DNA of 36,147 bases from CAYMQB01 sp964392665 (GTDB taxonomy: Bacteria > Hydrothermota > E44-bin80): contig CAYMQB010000030.1 of assembly GCA_964392665.1 (NCBI GenBank), positions 1 through 36,147 of the forward strand, written 5' to 3'. The notes under the pieces were generated by a model. It was not told the origin of the DNA. It ran no database searches and saw nothing but the letters and a program-made list of their open reading frames with translations. Of this stretch, positions 9,002-16,807 are shown one piece after another (the first letter of the stretch is position 1; every line of letters starts with the position of its first letter). The position numbers were made by a program, and so were the translations under genes.

Positions 9002-10534
9002 CTACTCATACTCTATGGTTGCCGGTGGTTTTTGAGAAATATCAAAGAGCACGCGATTTACCCCATTCACCTGATTGACTATCTTGTTAGAGATGTTTTC
9101 TAAGATCCGATAAGGAATTTTTGCCCAATCAGCGGTCATAGCATCTTTGGAGGTAACTGCTCTAAGGGTGACAATATATTCATATGTTCTCTTATCCCCC
9201 ATTACACCTACTGCTCTAAAAGGCAGCAAAGCAGCAAAAGCTTGCCAGATACTATCATACTGTCCCGTTTTCTTTAACTCGGAAATATATATATAATCTA
9301 CTTCTCGCAAAATATCCAGCCTTTTCTTAGTCACTTCTCCTAAAATCCTGATTGCCAGTCCTGGACCCGGGAAAGGATGGCGACGAATAAGTTCCTTAGG
9401 AAGTTTTAATTCTTTTCCTAACTTTCTCACTTCATCTTTATATAGTTCATGAAGAGGTTCAATGATTTTGAATTTCATATTATCAGGCAGTATAATATTG
9501 TGGTGACTTTTTATCTTGGATGCTGTCTTCGAAGGCTGAGCTGATTCTATACGGTCAGGATATATTGTTCCCTGAGCCAGGAATTCTATGCTCGATTTCG
9601 ATTGCAACTCCTTTGCTTTTTTCTCAAAGGTTTCTATGAATGTTCTACTAATTATCTTTCTTTTTTCTTCCGGATTTGTAACTCCCGATAACCTACTTAT
9701 GAATTCTTCACGTGCATTCACAATACAAAAATTCTTGAATCTCATTTTTCTTATAGTTTTCTTTACGTCTCCGATTTCGTTCTTTCTCATCAAACCTGTA
9801 TCAACGAGAACACAGTATAAGTTATCTCCAATTACTTCATGGAGCAATGTTGCTGATACTAAAGAATCAACACCTCCCGATAAAGCCATAATCACAGTTT
9901 TATTGCCCACATGTTCCCTTATTTCTTCCTGTAGTTGTTTTTTATAATTTTTTACAGTCCAGTTTTTCTTTTCCATGCAGATATCGAAAATGAAATTTGA
10001 TAGAATCTTCTTCCCTCTCAGTGTATGCACAACTTCGGGGTGGAACTGAACTCCATAGAGCTTCTTTGTTTCGTTGCTAAAAGCAGTCACAGAGCAGTGT
10101 GCGGTCTTGGCTATTACACTGAAATTTTCGGGTAATCTTTCAACTTTATCTCTATGTGATAGCCATACCTGTTCTTTTTCTGATAGACCTTTGAATAGTC
10201 TTTTTCTGTGCAGGAGAGTAATTGTTTCCTTGCCGTATTCACTTATTTTGCCTTTCTTGATCTTTCCACCACACATTTTAATAAGTAATTGATGACCATA
10301 ACAGATACCTAAAATCGGGATCGATAGACGGAAGATTTTTTTACTGCAGCAAGGAGAATCTTCTTCATTGACGCTGGCAGGACCTCCTGATAAAATAATT
10401 CCTTTGGGATTTAGTGCTTTGATTTCTGAATAGGTTGCATTAAAAGGAAGGATTTCTGCATAACTACCTAATTCTCGTATGCGCCGAGTAATTAAATGGG
10501 TAAATTGTCCACCAAAGTTTAATACAACAATCAT
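9002..10534 (-). CDS. guaA: GMP synthase (glutamine-hydrolysing)
   Basis: GuaA converts XMP to GMP using ATP and ammonia from glutamine. The class I amidotransferase domain shows the catalytic triad C78 (ICYGHQ), H165 and E167 (QFHPEV). The ATP-pyrophosphatase domain has the P-loop LSGGVDSLV (219-224 core), and the C-terminal dimerisation domain ends with the usual ATIEYE tail. The length of 510 is normal. The gene is 129 bases downstream of purF on the same strand and may be cotranscribed with it; the gap is AT-rich with no clear terminator. Confidence 0.97.
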   Translation of the reverse strand: MIVVLNFGGQFTHLITRRIRELGSYAEILPFNATYSEIKALNPKGIILSGGPASVNEEDSPCCSKKIFRLSIPILGICYGHQLLIKMCGGKIKKGKISEYGKETITLLHRKRLFKGLSEKEQVWLSHRDKVERLPENFSVIAKTAHCSVTAFSNETKKLYGVQFHPEVVHTLRGKKILSNFIFDICMEKKNWTVKNYKKQLQEEIREHVGNKTVIMALSGGVDSLVSATLLHEVIGDNLYCVLVDTGLMRKNEIGDVKKTIRKMRFKNFCIVNAREEFISRLSGVTNPEEKRKIISRTFIETFEKKAKELQSKSSIEFLAQGTIYPDRIESAQPSKTASKIKSHHNIILPDNMKFKIIEPLHELYKDEVRKLGKELKLPKELIRRHPFPGPGLAIRILGEVTKKRLDILREVDYIYISELKKTGQYDSIWQAFAALLPFRAVGVMGDKRTYEYIVTLRAVTSKDAMTADWAKIPYRILENISNKIVNQVNGVNRVLFDISQKPPATIEYE

Positions 10535-10663
10535 TAAAATTCAGGTTAATTTATTTATTAAGAAACAGCAAAGAATGCTCTTTGGACCTCATAATATATA
10601 ATTAATGAGTTATTAGCAGTCCGTTTTTTTATCAAAACCTGTGAAAAAAAAAGTAAGAAAACG

Positions 10664-12106
10664 CTATTGTTGAATATATTTTTTACTTTCAATCCTGTCT
10701 TTTTCAATCTCTTTAAATTTGTTTTCAGACACCTTTGTTGGATAGTTGCCATCAAAACAGGCTGTACAAAAGAACCTGAATTCATTTTTATTTCCAATCT
10801 GGAGGGAGGAGAGAAGGGCGTCCATTGTCTGATATACGAGTTTGTCACATCCAATATTTTCTTCTATTTCAGCAATAGATTTTTCTTTGGCAATGAATTC
10901 ATTCCTTATCTGCATATCTATACCATATAAACAAGGATATCTAAGGGGCGGAGAGTATGAGGAAAAATAAACGTTTCGAGCTCCCGCTTTCCTTACAAGA
11001 TTTACTATCTCTTTTGATGTATTCCCTCTCACAATACTATCATCAACGAGTAAGATATTCTTACCGTTAATGACATTCCTTATCGGATTGAGTTTATTTC
11101 TTACTGCGCTTATCCTCTGTGTTTGTGATGACATAATGAACGTTCTAGCGATATATCTGTTTTTTATCAAACCTTCCCTGTAGTTTACACCAATCTCTTC
11201 CGCAAGTGCCAGTGCTGCAGCTCTTGATGTATCGGGAATAGGAATTACGACATCAGGTTTAATATTTTGTTTTTGAATCTCCTCGGCAAGTTTCTTCCCT
11301 AATCTGAATCGAGCTTCATAGACACTGATGCGGTCAATGATAGAATCAGGTCTGGCAAAGTATATCCACTCAAATATGCAAGGTGAGTGAAAAGAATTGG
11401 TTAATCTTTTTCGACTCAAGTTCCCTTTTCTATCAATAAAGATTGCTTCACCAGGTAAAACATCATTTATGATCTCATAACCAAGAATATCGAGGGCAAC
11501 GCTCTCTGATGCAAAAGCAAAGGAATTCTCTTTTTTCCCAAAAGTAAGAGGTTTAATACCATGGGGGTCCCTGAAGGCAAGGAGACCATTTTCACCTATA
11601 ATGGATATTACTGAATAGCTTCCTTGAATTGCATCGAAGGTTTTCTTTACGGCAGTAAAGAGATTACTTACATTGAATTCTCTAAATCGTGAAAGTTGAG
11701 TTCCAAGAACATTAAGGATGAGTTCCGCATCGCAATGAGAGTTGATATATCTGAGTTCTTTCTTTTGAAGTTCAGCCTTTAATTCTCTATAGTTAATGAC
11801 ATTACCGTTGTGAGCAAGAGCGATACCATAGGGTGAATTAATGTAAAATGGTTGTGTTTCCGTTTCTTCATAAGTACCTACGGTAGGGTATCTCACATGA
11901 CCGATTGCCATATCCCCTTCTAATCGAGCCATATTTTTCTTATTGAAAACGTTTTGAACAAGACCAATGCCTTTTTTGAGATTAAATTTTTTTCCGAATG
12001 TTACAGCCCCAGCTGCATCCTGACCTCTATGCTGGATGGTTAGGAGTCCAGTTACAATTTCATCAATTACATTATCTTTTCCAATGATACCTAAAATTCC
12101 ACACAT
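10664..12106 (-). CDS. purF: amidophosphoribosyltransferase
   Basis: PurF catalyses the first committed step of purine synthesis, from PRPP and glutamine to phosphoribosylamine, the substrate of PurD. I place the start at the ATG at 12106 because it puts the N-terminal nucleophile Cys immediately after Met (MCGILGI) and lies seven bases after AAAGGTG; a GTG nine bases upstream overlaps that ribosome site. The Ntn glutaminase half (about 1-230) is followed by a PRTase half with the PRPP loop ILLVDDSIVRGNT. The length of 480 is normal. A Cys pair late in the protein (YPCLYGID and FFCTACFDG) fits the [4Fe-4S]-type PurF of Bacillus and many anaerobes. A promoter lies at 12133-12161. Confidence 0.96.
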   Translation of the reverse strand: MCGILGIIGKDNVIDEIVTGLLTIQHRGQDAAGAVTFGKKFNLKKGIGLVQNVFNKKNMARLEGDMAIGHVRYPTVGTYEETETQPFYINSPYGIALAHNGNVINYRELKAELQKKELRYINSHCDAELILNVLGTQLSRFREFNVSNLFTAVKKTFDAIQGSYSVISIIGENGLLAFRDPHGIKPLTFGKKENSFAFASESVALDILGYEIINDVLPGEAIFIDRKGNLSRKRLTNSFHSPCIFEWIYFARPDSIIDRISVYEARFRLGKKLAEEIQKQNIKPDVVIPIPDTSRAAALALAEEIGVNYREGLIKNRYIARTFIMSSQTQRISAVRNKLNPIRNVINGKNILLVDDSIVRGNTSKEIVNLVRKAGARNVYFSSYSPPLRYPCLYGIDMQIRNEFIAKEKSIAEIEENIGCDKLVYQTMDALLSSLQIGNKNEFRFFCTACFDGNYPTKVSENKFKEIEKDRIESKKYIQQ

Positions 12107-12132
12107 AGTTTGCACCTTTTCTAAATATTGTT

Positions 12133-12161
12133 AGTTTAGAATAATATTCCTGGTAAGTCAA
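12133..12161 (-). promoter_or_regulatory. sigma-70-type promoter for purF(-guaA)
   Basis: On the minus strand TTGACT (12156-12161), a 17-base spacer and TAAACT (12133-12138) sit about 27 bases before the purF start. It is divergent from the archease promoter, whose -35 begins 40 bases away. Confidence 0.5.
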
Positions 12162-12200
12162 GTGAATTTTAAAACTCTTTCCACATTAACACTTTTTTTC

Positions 12201-12229
12201 TTGACTTAGTTATTATCATAAAGTAATAT
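12201..12229 (+). promoter_or_regulatory. sigma-70-type promoter for archease operon
   Basis: TTGACT (12201-12206), a 17-base spacer and TAATAT (12224-12229) precede the archease gene by about 70 bases. Confidence 0.5.
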
Positions 12230-12297
12230 GATTCTTGTGAGCATTTGGTATAGCAGGTGTTTAACTTAATAGCAAAAGCTTAATCTGCGGAGAAACA

Positions 12298-12714
12298 GTG
12301 ACAGAATCAGGGTATAAATTAATTGACCATCCTTCGGATATAGGGATGGAGGTAGAAGGGAAGACTCTGCGGGAACTTTTCGTCAATGCTGCAAAGGGAA
12401 TGCTATCAATCATTTCGGATACACCGCAGAATGGAGAAATGTTTATCAAACAATTGCATCTAAAAGAAGATTCGACAGAGGAATTGCTCCATTCATATCT
12501 AAGTGAGATTCTCTGGTTTGTTAGCAATGAGAATTTTTTTCCCGTGAAAATCAATATATCCAACATTAGTGAGAGTTCAATTGATGTAAGATTTGGAGGA
12601 ATACATATTAAGGATGAGGAAGTAGAAGGGGAAGTTAAAGCCATTACTTATCATCAATTAAAGGTAGAGCAAAATGACCAGAAATTTTTTACCAAACTTA
12701 TATTCGATGTTTAG
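12298..12714 (+). CDS. archease-family protein
   Basis: This 138-residue protein shows the archease pattern: an N-terminal DHPSDIGMEVEG segment, the central AAKGMLSII and the strongly conserved tail VKAITYHQLKVE followed by FFTKLIFDV. Archease is a small metal-binding chaperone that lets the RNA ligase RtcB perform repeated turnover in tRNA splicing and RNA repair. The Asp of the DHxxD segment is kept. RtcB is not in this window, so the partner must be elsewhere or the role has changed. The start is GTG at 12298 after CGGAG. The gene end overlaps the following GHL10 gene by 8 bases. Confidence 0.85.
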   Translation: MTESGYKLIDHPSDIGMEVEGKTLRELFVNAAKGMLSIISDTPQNGEMFIKQLHLKEDSTEELLHSYLSEILWFVSNENFFPVKINISNISESSIDVRFGGIHIKDEEVEGEVKAITYHQLKVEQNDQKFFTKLIFDV

Positions 12715-13828
12715 AAAAATCCTTTGCCTCTTAGTTTTTTTGATCGGCTGGTCTTATTCATACTCAGAGGAAATAAAGGGTATATGGGTTGCAAGGTGGA
12801 ATATAAATGAACCTTTAAAAGTTTTTCAGCTAATGAAGGACTTGCAGAAAAACGACATAGATGTAAATGCAATTTTTGTTCAGGTTTATGCACGGGGAGA
12901 AGCCCTATATAATTCAGACATAGCTCCGCGTTCCCAAGACCTATTTGGTGCGCCTTATAACTATGACCCACTTTCTCTAATAATACAACTGGCTCACAGA
13001 AATGGTTTTAAGGTGCATGCGTGGTTAAATCTTTACTATGTTTGGTCACACGCACCTTTTCCTGCAAGTTTCCAGCATATTTCCAACAAGTACCCCGAAT
13101 GGTTCATTGCTGACAGCCTTGGAATAAGTTTGAGAACATTAACAGTAGAGGAAATTAAGGCATTGGGTCTCGAAGGTTATTTTCTGGAACCGGGCAACGA
13201 GAAAGTAAAACAATTTGTGACAGAAATCGCTCATGAGATTGCAAAAAATTATGATGTCGATGGCATACATCTGGACTATTGCCGTTATCCTGGAAGGGAA
13301 TATGGTTATGATATTCCTGCTCGAGTTTCGTTTATGCGCGAAAACTATGTGGACCCCATTGCACTAAAGCAAAGAAGAAAAATAAGGGAGGAGTTCGGAT
13401 ACGAAGCTTTCTTCGACCTTAACAAACGATGGGATGATTGGCGACGCGAACAGGTAACACTCACTGTTAGGGAAATTAAAAATACCGTTAAGGCAATTAA
13501 ACCAAAAATAGAGGTTTCTGCTGCCGTTATTGGAGATGTAGAACATGCATCAGACAACCTGTTCCAAGATTGGGTAAAATGGGCACAGAATAATGATGTT
13601 GATTTTGTGATTCCTATGTTGTATTCCAGCAATAGCGATTGGGTATTAAGTAAAACGAACAAAACATCGAATCTTGTTGGCAGAAAAAAAGTCGCTGTTG
13701 GTATTGGTGCATACCTTATGGATTATAAGGACCTTGTGCAACAAATAATTAAAGTTCAAGGAAAGAACACCAGAGGATATGTTCTTTTCTCTTATGGAGG
13801 GATGGAAGAAAAAGGTTACTTCAAATAA
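12707..13828 (+). CDS. exported GHL10/DUF187-family glycoside-hydrolase-like protein
   Basis: This 373-residue protein begins at the ATG at 12707, which gives a classical signal peptide (MFRKILCLLVFLIGWSYS); an ATG 33 bases earlier would bury it. The mature part starts with KGIWVARWN and has the TIM-barrel motifs INAIFVQVYARGEA-like (residues 50-70), GFKVHAWLNLYYVW and DGIHLDYCRYP, typical of the GHL10/YngK family, predicted glycosidases of the envelope. Catalytic acids are plausible (the Asp of HLDYCRYP) but the substrate is unknown. It overlaps archease by 8 bases with no evident functional link, and a hairpin terminator follows. Confidence 0.85.
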   Translation: MFRKILCLLVFLIGWSYSYSEEIKGIWVARWNINEPLKVFQLMKDLQKNDIDVNAIFVQVYARGEALYNSDIAPRSQDLFGAPYNYDPLSLIIQLAHRNGFKVHAWLNLYYVWSHAPFPASFQHISNKYPEWFIADSLGISLRTLTVEEIKALGLEGYFLEPGNEKVKQFVTEIAHEIAKNYDVDGIHLDYCRYPGREYGYDIPARVSFMRENYVDPIALKQRRKIREEFGYEAFFDLNKRWDDWRREQVTLTVREIKNTVKAIKPKIEVSAAVIGDVEHASDNLFQDWVKWAQNNDVDFVIPMLYSSNSDWVLSKTNKTSNLVGRKKVAVGIGAYLMDYKDLVQQIIKVQGKNTRGYVLFSYGGMEEKGYFK

Positions 13829-13844
13829 TCTCCTTTTTCTTTAT
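13807..13844. terminator. bidirectional terminator between convergent genes
   Basis: AGAAAAAGG (13807-13815) pairs with CCTTTTTCT (13832-13840) around a 16-base loop and is followed on the plus strand by TTATTTTC. It spans the end of the GHL10 gene and the 20-base gap to the convergent sigma-54 activator. The stem is poor in GC. Confidence 0.45.
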
Positions 13845-13848
13845 TTTC

Positions 13849-15555
13849 TTAAATCCCAAATTTTTTCATCCGTCTCCATAATGTGGTTCGTGAAACATTT
13901 AATGTTTCTGCAGTTTTCCCTTTATCGTTATCATTCATTTTAAGTGTATCTATTATGACCTCCCTTTCTATCTCTTCAAGGGTTCTTCCCTGTAACCGAA
14001 GTGTTGGTTTTTTTATTCTAAGTTCCTCAGGTAGATGTTGTGCCTGAATAATTTTTCCCTCACAGTGTAGGAAAGCGTATTCGAGAGCATTTTCTAACTG
14101 CCTTACATTCCCTTTCCAATTGTTGTCAATCAGTAATTTCATTACTTGTTGAGAAACCGAAGCAATGTTCCTTCCCGTTCTTTCGTTCAAGTTCTTAATC
14201 AAATGTTCAACGAGTAATGGAATATCGTCGCTTCTCTCTCTAAGTGGTGGCAGATATATTGGGACGACATTTAATCTGTAAAACAAGTCCTCACGGAATT
14301 TACGTTCTTTTATCGCTACTTTCAAATCCTTGTTAGTTGCAGCAATAACCCTTACATTTACTCTGGTCGATTTTGTATCCCCAAGCATTTCGAATTCTTG
14401 CTCTTCCAGCACTCGCAATAACTTAACCTGTACAGAAGGAGGGATTTCGCCTACCTCATCGAGGAAAAGCGTACCACCGTCAGCCAATTGAAACCGTCCT
14501 GGTTTATCTCTCACTGCACCAGTAAATGCGCCCTTTTTATGTCCGAAAAGTTCGCTTTCTAATAAGGTTTCAGGTAAGGCGGCACAGGAAACCTTTATAA
14601 ATGGTTTATCTACTCGTGGTGAGTTATAATGAATTGCTCTTGCAACCAAATCCTTACCGCTTCCTGTTTCTCCAAGAATAAGAACAGTTGCGTTTGTTTT
14701 GCTAACCGATTCGATCAGATTGTATATCTTTTGCATTTTTGCATTTTTCCCAATGATGCTTCCAAAACTATACCTACCTTTAAGTTCGTATTTAAGTTTC
14801 CTAAGAATCGTCAGATCTCTAAATGTCTCTGCACCACCGATTATTGCTCCGTTTTCATCAATCAACAGTGAGGTGCTCACACTAATGGGAATATTGTCTC
14901 CCCCCTTACTAACTATATCTATCTCGACATTCGAAATACTCTTTCCGGTTTCGATTGTTTTTCTTAAAGGGCAGTTTCTATCACAGACCTGACTTTTAAG
15001 CATTAAATGACAGGATTTACCAAGCACTTCTTCTTTCTTGTATCCCGTTATCCTCTCTGCTGCCGGGTTGAAACTTGTTATCTGCCAATCATTGTCTACT
15101 GTAAAAACACCATCCACGATGGAATTCAGGATGGACTGAAGTCTCATGGATTCCTTAAATAATTCCGCTGTGAGTTTATACACCTCGACCACATTCCTGA
15201 AACTAAGAATGACACCAATAATATCTCTATGTATATCGAGTAATGGAGAAGCATTTACAGAAACTGTAATTGTATCACCTTTTATATCCTTTATGTCCTC
15301 CCTGAAGTTCGACAAGGACTTGCCACTTTCCAGCACCTCTTTTACTATACATTTTTTTTCGCAGAAATCAGACTTAAAAATCTGCTTGCATGTTAATCCG
15401 GTAACATCGTCTGCTCTGTATCCTGTAATTCTTTCGGCCCCTTTTGAGAAACTAATAATTCCAAGATTCTTGTTTATAGCAACCACTCCGTCTGAAAAAC
15501 CTTCCCAAAAATCCTCGTAATCTTTTCCGTAATGCATATTGGTAATATACAACAT
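13849..15555 (-). CDS. sigma-54 enhancer-binding protein with two Cys-bearing PAS domains
   Basis: This 568-residue activator has PAS1 (about 15-125), PAS2 (about 140-250), a sigma-54 AAA+ domain and a Fis-type helix-turn-helix at the end (KGKTAETLNVSRTTLWRRM). The AAA+ part has Walker A GETGSGKD (295-302), the sigma-54 loop GAFTGA (342-347), Walker B TLFLDEVGE and an R-finger region, so it should be competent for open-complex formation. Both PAS domains carry the same C-x8-C-x3-C triad (C56/C65/C69 and C182/C191/C195), suggesting a metal, Fe-S or redox sensor. There is no receiver domain, so it senses directly. It is divergent from a strong -24/-12 promoter, its likely target. The start could also be the Met six residues in; neither has a clear ribosome site. 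Confidence 0.9.
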   Translation of the reverse strand: MLYITNMHYGKDYEDFWEGFSDGVVAINKNLGIISFSKGAERITGYRADDVTGLTCKQIFKSDFCEKKCIVKEVLESGKSLSNFREDIKDIKGDTITVSVNASPLLDIHRDIIGVILSFRNVVEVYKLTAELFKESMRLQSILNSIVDGVFTVDNDWQITSFNPAAERITGYKKEEVLGKSCHLMLKSQVCDRNCPLRKTIETGKSISNVEIDIVSKGGDNIPISVSTSLLIDENGAIIGGAETFRDLTILRKLKYELKGRYSFGSIIGKNAKMQKIYNLIESVSKTNATVLILGETGSGKDLVARAIHYNSPRVDKPFIKVSCAALPETLLESELFGHKKGAFTGAVRDKPGRFQLADGGTLFLDEVGEIPPSVQVKLLRVLEEQEFEMLGDTKSTRVNVRVIAATNKDLKVAIKERKFREDLFYRLNVVPIYLPPLRERSDDIPLLVEHLIKNLNERTGRNIASVSQQVMKLLIDNNWKGNVRQLENALEYAFLHCEGKIIQAQHLPEELRIKKPTLRLQGRTLEEIEREVIIDTLKMNDNDKGKTAETLNVSRTTLWRRMKKFGI

Positions 15556-15588
15556 ATGCTGGCTTTTGTCAATACTTTTCTAATATTT

Positions 15589-15626
15589 TTGTTTCACATT
15601 GGAACGGTTTTTCAAATTTGAAACAA
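15589..15626. promoter_or_regulatory. candidate upstream activator site
   Basis: A 14-base perfect palindrome TTTCAAATTTGAAA (15610-15623) lies within a wider inverted repeat TTGTTTCA (15589-15596) and TGAAACAA (15619-15626). Its centre is about 108 bases before the predicted start of the sigma-54 promoter, the usual distance for an activator hexamer site. The site is also just upstream of the activator gene itself. Binding is inference. Confidence 0.45.
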
Positions 15627-15697
15627 TCTTTGATATCGGTACGATAGAGAAAAAAACTAAGTCCCCTTTTTTCAGAAACTTATCAGAACGAATATTA

Positions 15698-15713
15698 TGG
15701 CATAAAACTTGCA
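15698..15713 (+). promoter_or_regulatory. sigma-54 (-24/-12) promoter of the DUF5320/NifX-like island
   Basis: TGGCATAAAACTTGCA matches the RpoN consensus TGGCAC-N5-TTGCW at every core base, with GG and GC in the correct spacing. Transcription should begin near 15724, 24 bases before the ATG at 15748. Confidence 0.85.
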
Positions 15714-15747
15714 CAACAATCATATGAATGATAAGGAGGTGAGTAAA

Positions 15748-16065
15748 ATGCCAGGAGGAGATGGAACAGGACCAAGAGGAATGGGACCTATGACAGGTAG
15801 AGCAGCAGGATTCTGTGCAGGATATACTGCACCTGGATTTGCTAATTCTGGACCACGGATGGGTCTTGGATTAGGTAGAGGTAGATACCCTTACGGAAAT
15901 ATGCAGCAAGGACAATATCCCTATGGTGGATATTATCCTGCACCGTATTCCTATCCGAATACTATGCCAGTGAGACCCTCTTATGGAATGGGTTTCTTTG
16001 GTGGAAGGGGTGGTGGAAGAGGTGGTGGAAGAGGTGGTGGAAGAGGAGGAAGAAGGTTTCGTTAA
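15748..16065 (+). CDS. DUF5320-type Gly/Met/Tyr-rich small protein
   Basis: This 105-residue protein starts MPGGDGTGPRGMGPMTGR, the hallmark N-terminus of DUF5320 proteins. The ATG at 15748 is chosen because AAGGAGGTGA lies five bases upstream and because it matches the family start; an earlier ATG would add 13 unrelated residues. The middle is Tyr/Pro/Gly-rich and the C-terminus is a Gly/Arg tail coded by a 12-base repeat (16000-16053). There is one Cys, in AAGFCAGY. It is the first gene after the sigma-54 promoter. The family is of unknown function and habitually neighbours NifX/MTH1175-like and Mrp proteins. Confidence 0.8.
   Translation: MPGGDGTGPRGMGPMTGRAAGFCAGYTAPGFANSGPRMGLGLGRGRYPYGNMQQGQYPYGGYYPAPYSYPNTMPVRPSYGMGFFGGRGGGRGGGRGGGRGGRRFR
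16000..16053 (+). repeat. 12-base in-frame tandem repeat in DUF5320 gene
   Basis: The unit GGTGGTGGAAGA (Gly-Gly-Gly-Arg) is repeated about three times, with degenerate flanking units. Because the unit is a multiple of three, copy changes alter tail length without a frameshift. Confidence 0.7.
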
Positions 16066-16114
16066 TAGAATTTTGCATATTTTGAGGTTAAGATTAGAGA
16101 TTTCAATTTATATA

Positions 16115-16143
16115 TTGAACTCTATCTCAAATTATGTTAGAAT
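16115..16143 (+). promoter_or_regulatory. possible internal sigma-70-type promoter
   Basis: TTGAAC (16115-16120), a 17-base spacer and TAGAAT (16138-16143) lie in the 376-base gap before the second DUF5320 gene. It could supply a basal transcript of the downstream genes independent of the sigma-54 promoter. Confidence 0.3.
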
Positions 16144-16237
16144 ATCTATAGTAACATTAGAATAGAGATACTGTGAAAAAAGATATGAAGGAATATGAAA
16201 GGGCAGAAATTAAGTATGCACGAATGCTCGACCCGAA

Positions 16238-16311
16238 GTCATTCCGAACTTGTTTCGGAATCTAATGTTACAAGATTTTTAAGACCCTGAAACTAGTTCA
16301 GGGTGACAATT
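16238..16311. repeat. pair of inverted REP-like palindromes
   Basis: The first unit (16238-16264) has TTCCGAA...TTCGGAA and the second (about 16282-16311) has CCCTGAA...TTCAGGG. The second, read in reverse complement, aligns to the first over about 26 bases, including the flanking GTCA and TCT. Differences between the copies fall at paired stem positions, so each stem stays intact. The rest of this 376-base gap (16066-16441) is AT-rich with no gene seen. Confidence 0.65.
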
Positions 16312-16441
16312 GTTTGCCATAATGACATTTAAAATGGGGGGAGGCAAGCAAAAAATAGCTAACAATAATAAAAATGGTATGTTAAAGGAAAAATATCAAA
16401 ATATTTTTCCCAGTACCAGAATAGAAGACAGGAGGCTAAAA

Positions 16442-16807
16442 ATGGGCGGACATGGAAACAGGAATATGTTTTATATGACCGGTTTACCGGGATGGATGAG
16501 ATTTGGATACAGTCCGGGATGGATTGGCAGAAGCCGCACAGGATTAGGACCTGCAGCACAATACCTTTTACAAGGAACCTGGCCAACACCACAGATGAAT
16601 TATTACTGGCAGCAGGGACAGGTTCCTTCATTGAATACAAGAGGTTTCCCGATGCAGGGTTTCCCAACACCTTATGACCCATGGGGAGCAGTGTCCTTGA
16701 CTCCTGAAAAGGAATTAGAGATGCTAAAAGGTCAGGCTGAAATGTTAGAAGACGAACTTGATGGCATAAAAATGCGCATCGAAGAACTGGAGAGGGGAAA
16801 AAAATGA
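16442..16807 (+). CDS. DUF5320-related small protein with C-terminal coiled coil
   Basis: The ATG at 16442 follows AGGAGG by six bases and gives a 121-residue product; the open frame extends further up but that part is low-complexity and overlaps repeats. The N-terminal half is Gly/Trp/Tyr-rich (GLPGWMRFGYSPGW), and the last 30 residues form a heptad coil beginning EKELEMLKGQAEMLEDEL. That coil is clearly related to the C-terminal coil of the next gene product. It overlaps the NifX-like gene by four bases (ATGA), so the two are translationally coupled and their products are likely partners. Function is unknown; no Cys or other ligand cluster is visible. Confidence 0.7.
   Translation: MGGHGNRNMFYMTGLPGWMRFGYSPGWIGRSRTGLGPAAQYLLQGTWPTPQMNYYWQQGQVPSLNTRGFPMQGFPTPYDPWGAVSLTPEKELEMLKGQAEMLEDELDGIKMRIEELERGKK

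Noticed and set aside
16310..16441. Upstream in-frame extension of the second DUF5320 gene
   Set aside because: The extra 44 codons run from the edge of the REP-like repeat, lack a ribosome site, and look non-coding; AGGAGG six bases before the ATG at 16442 decides the start.
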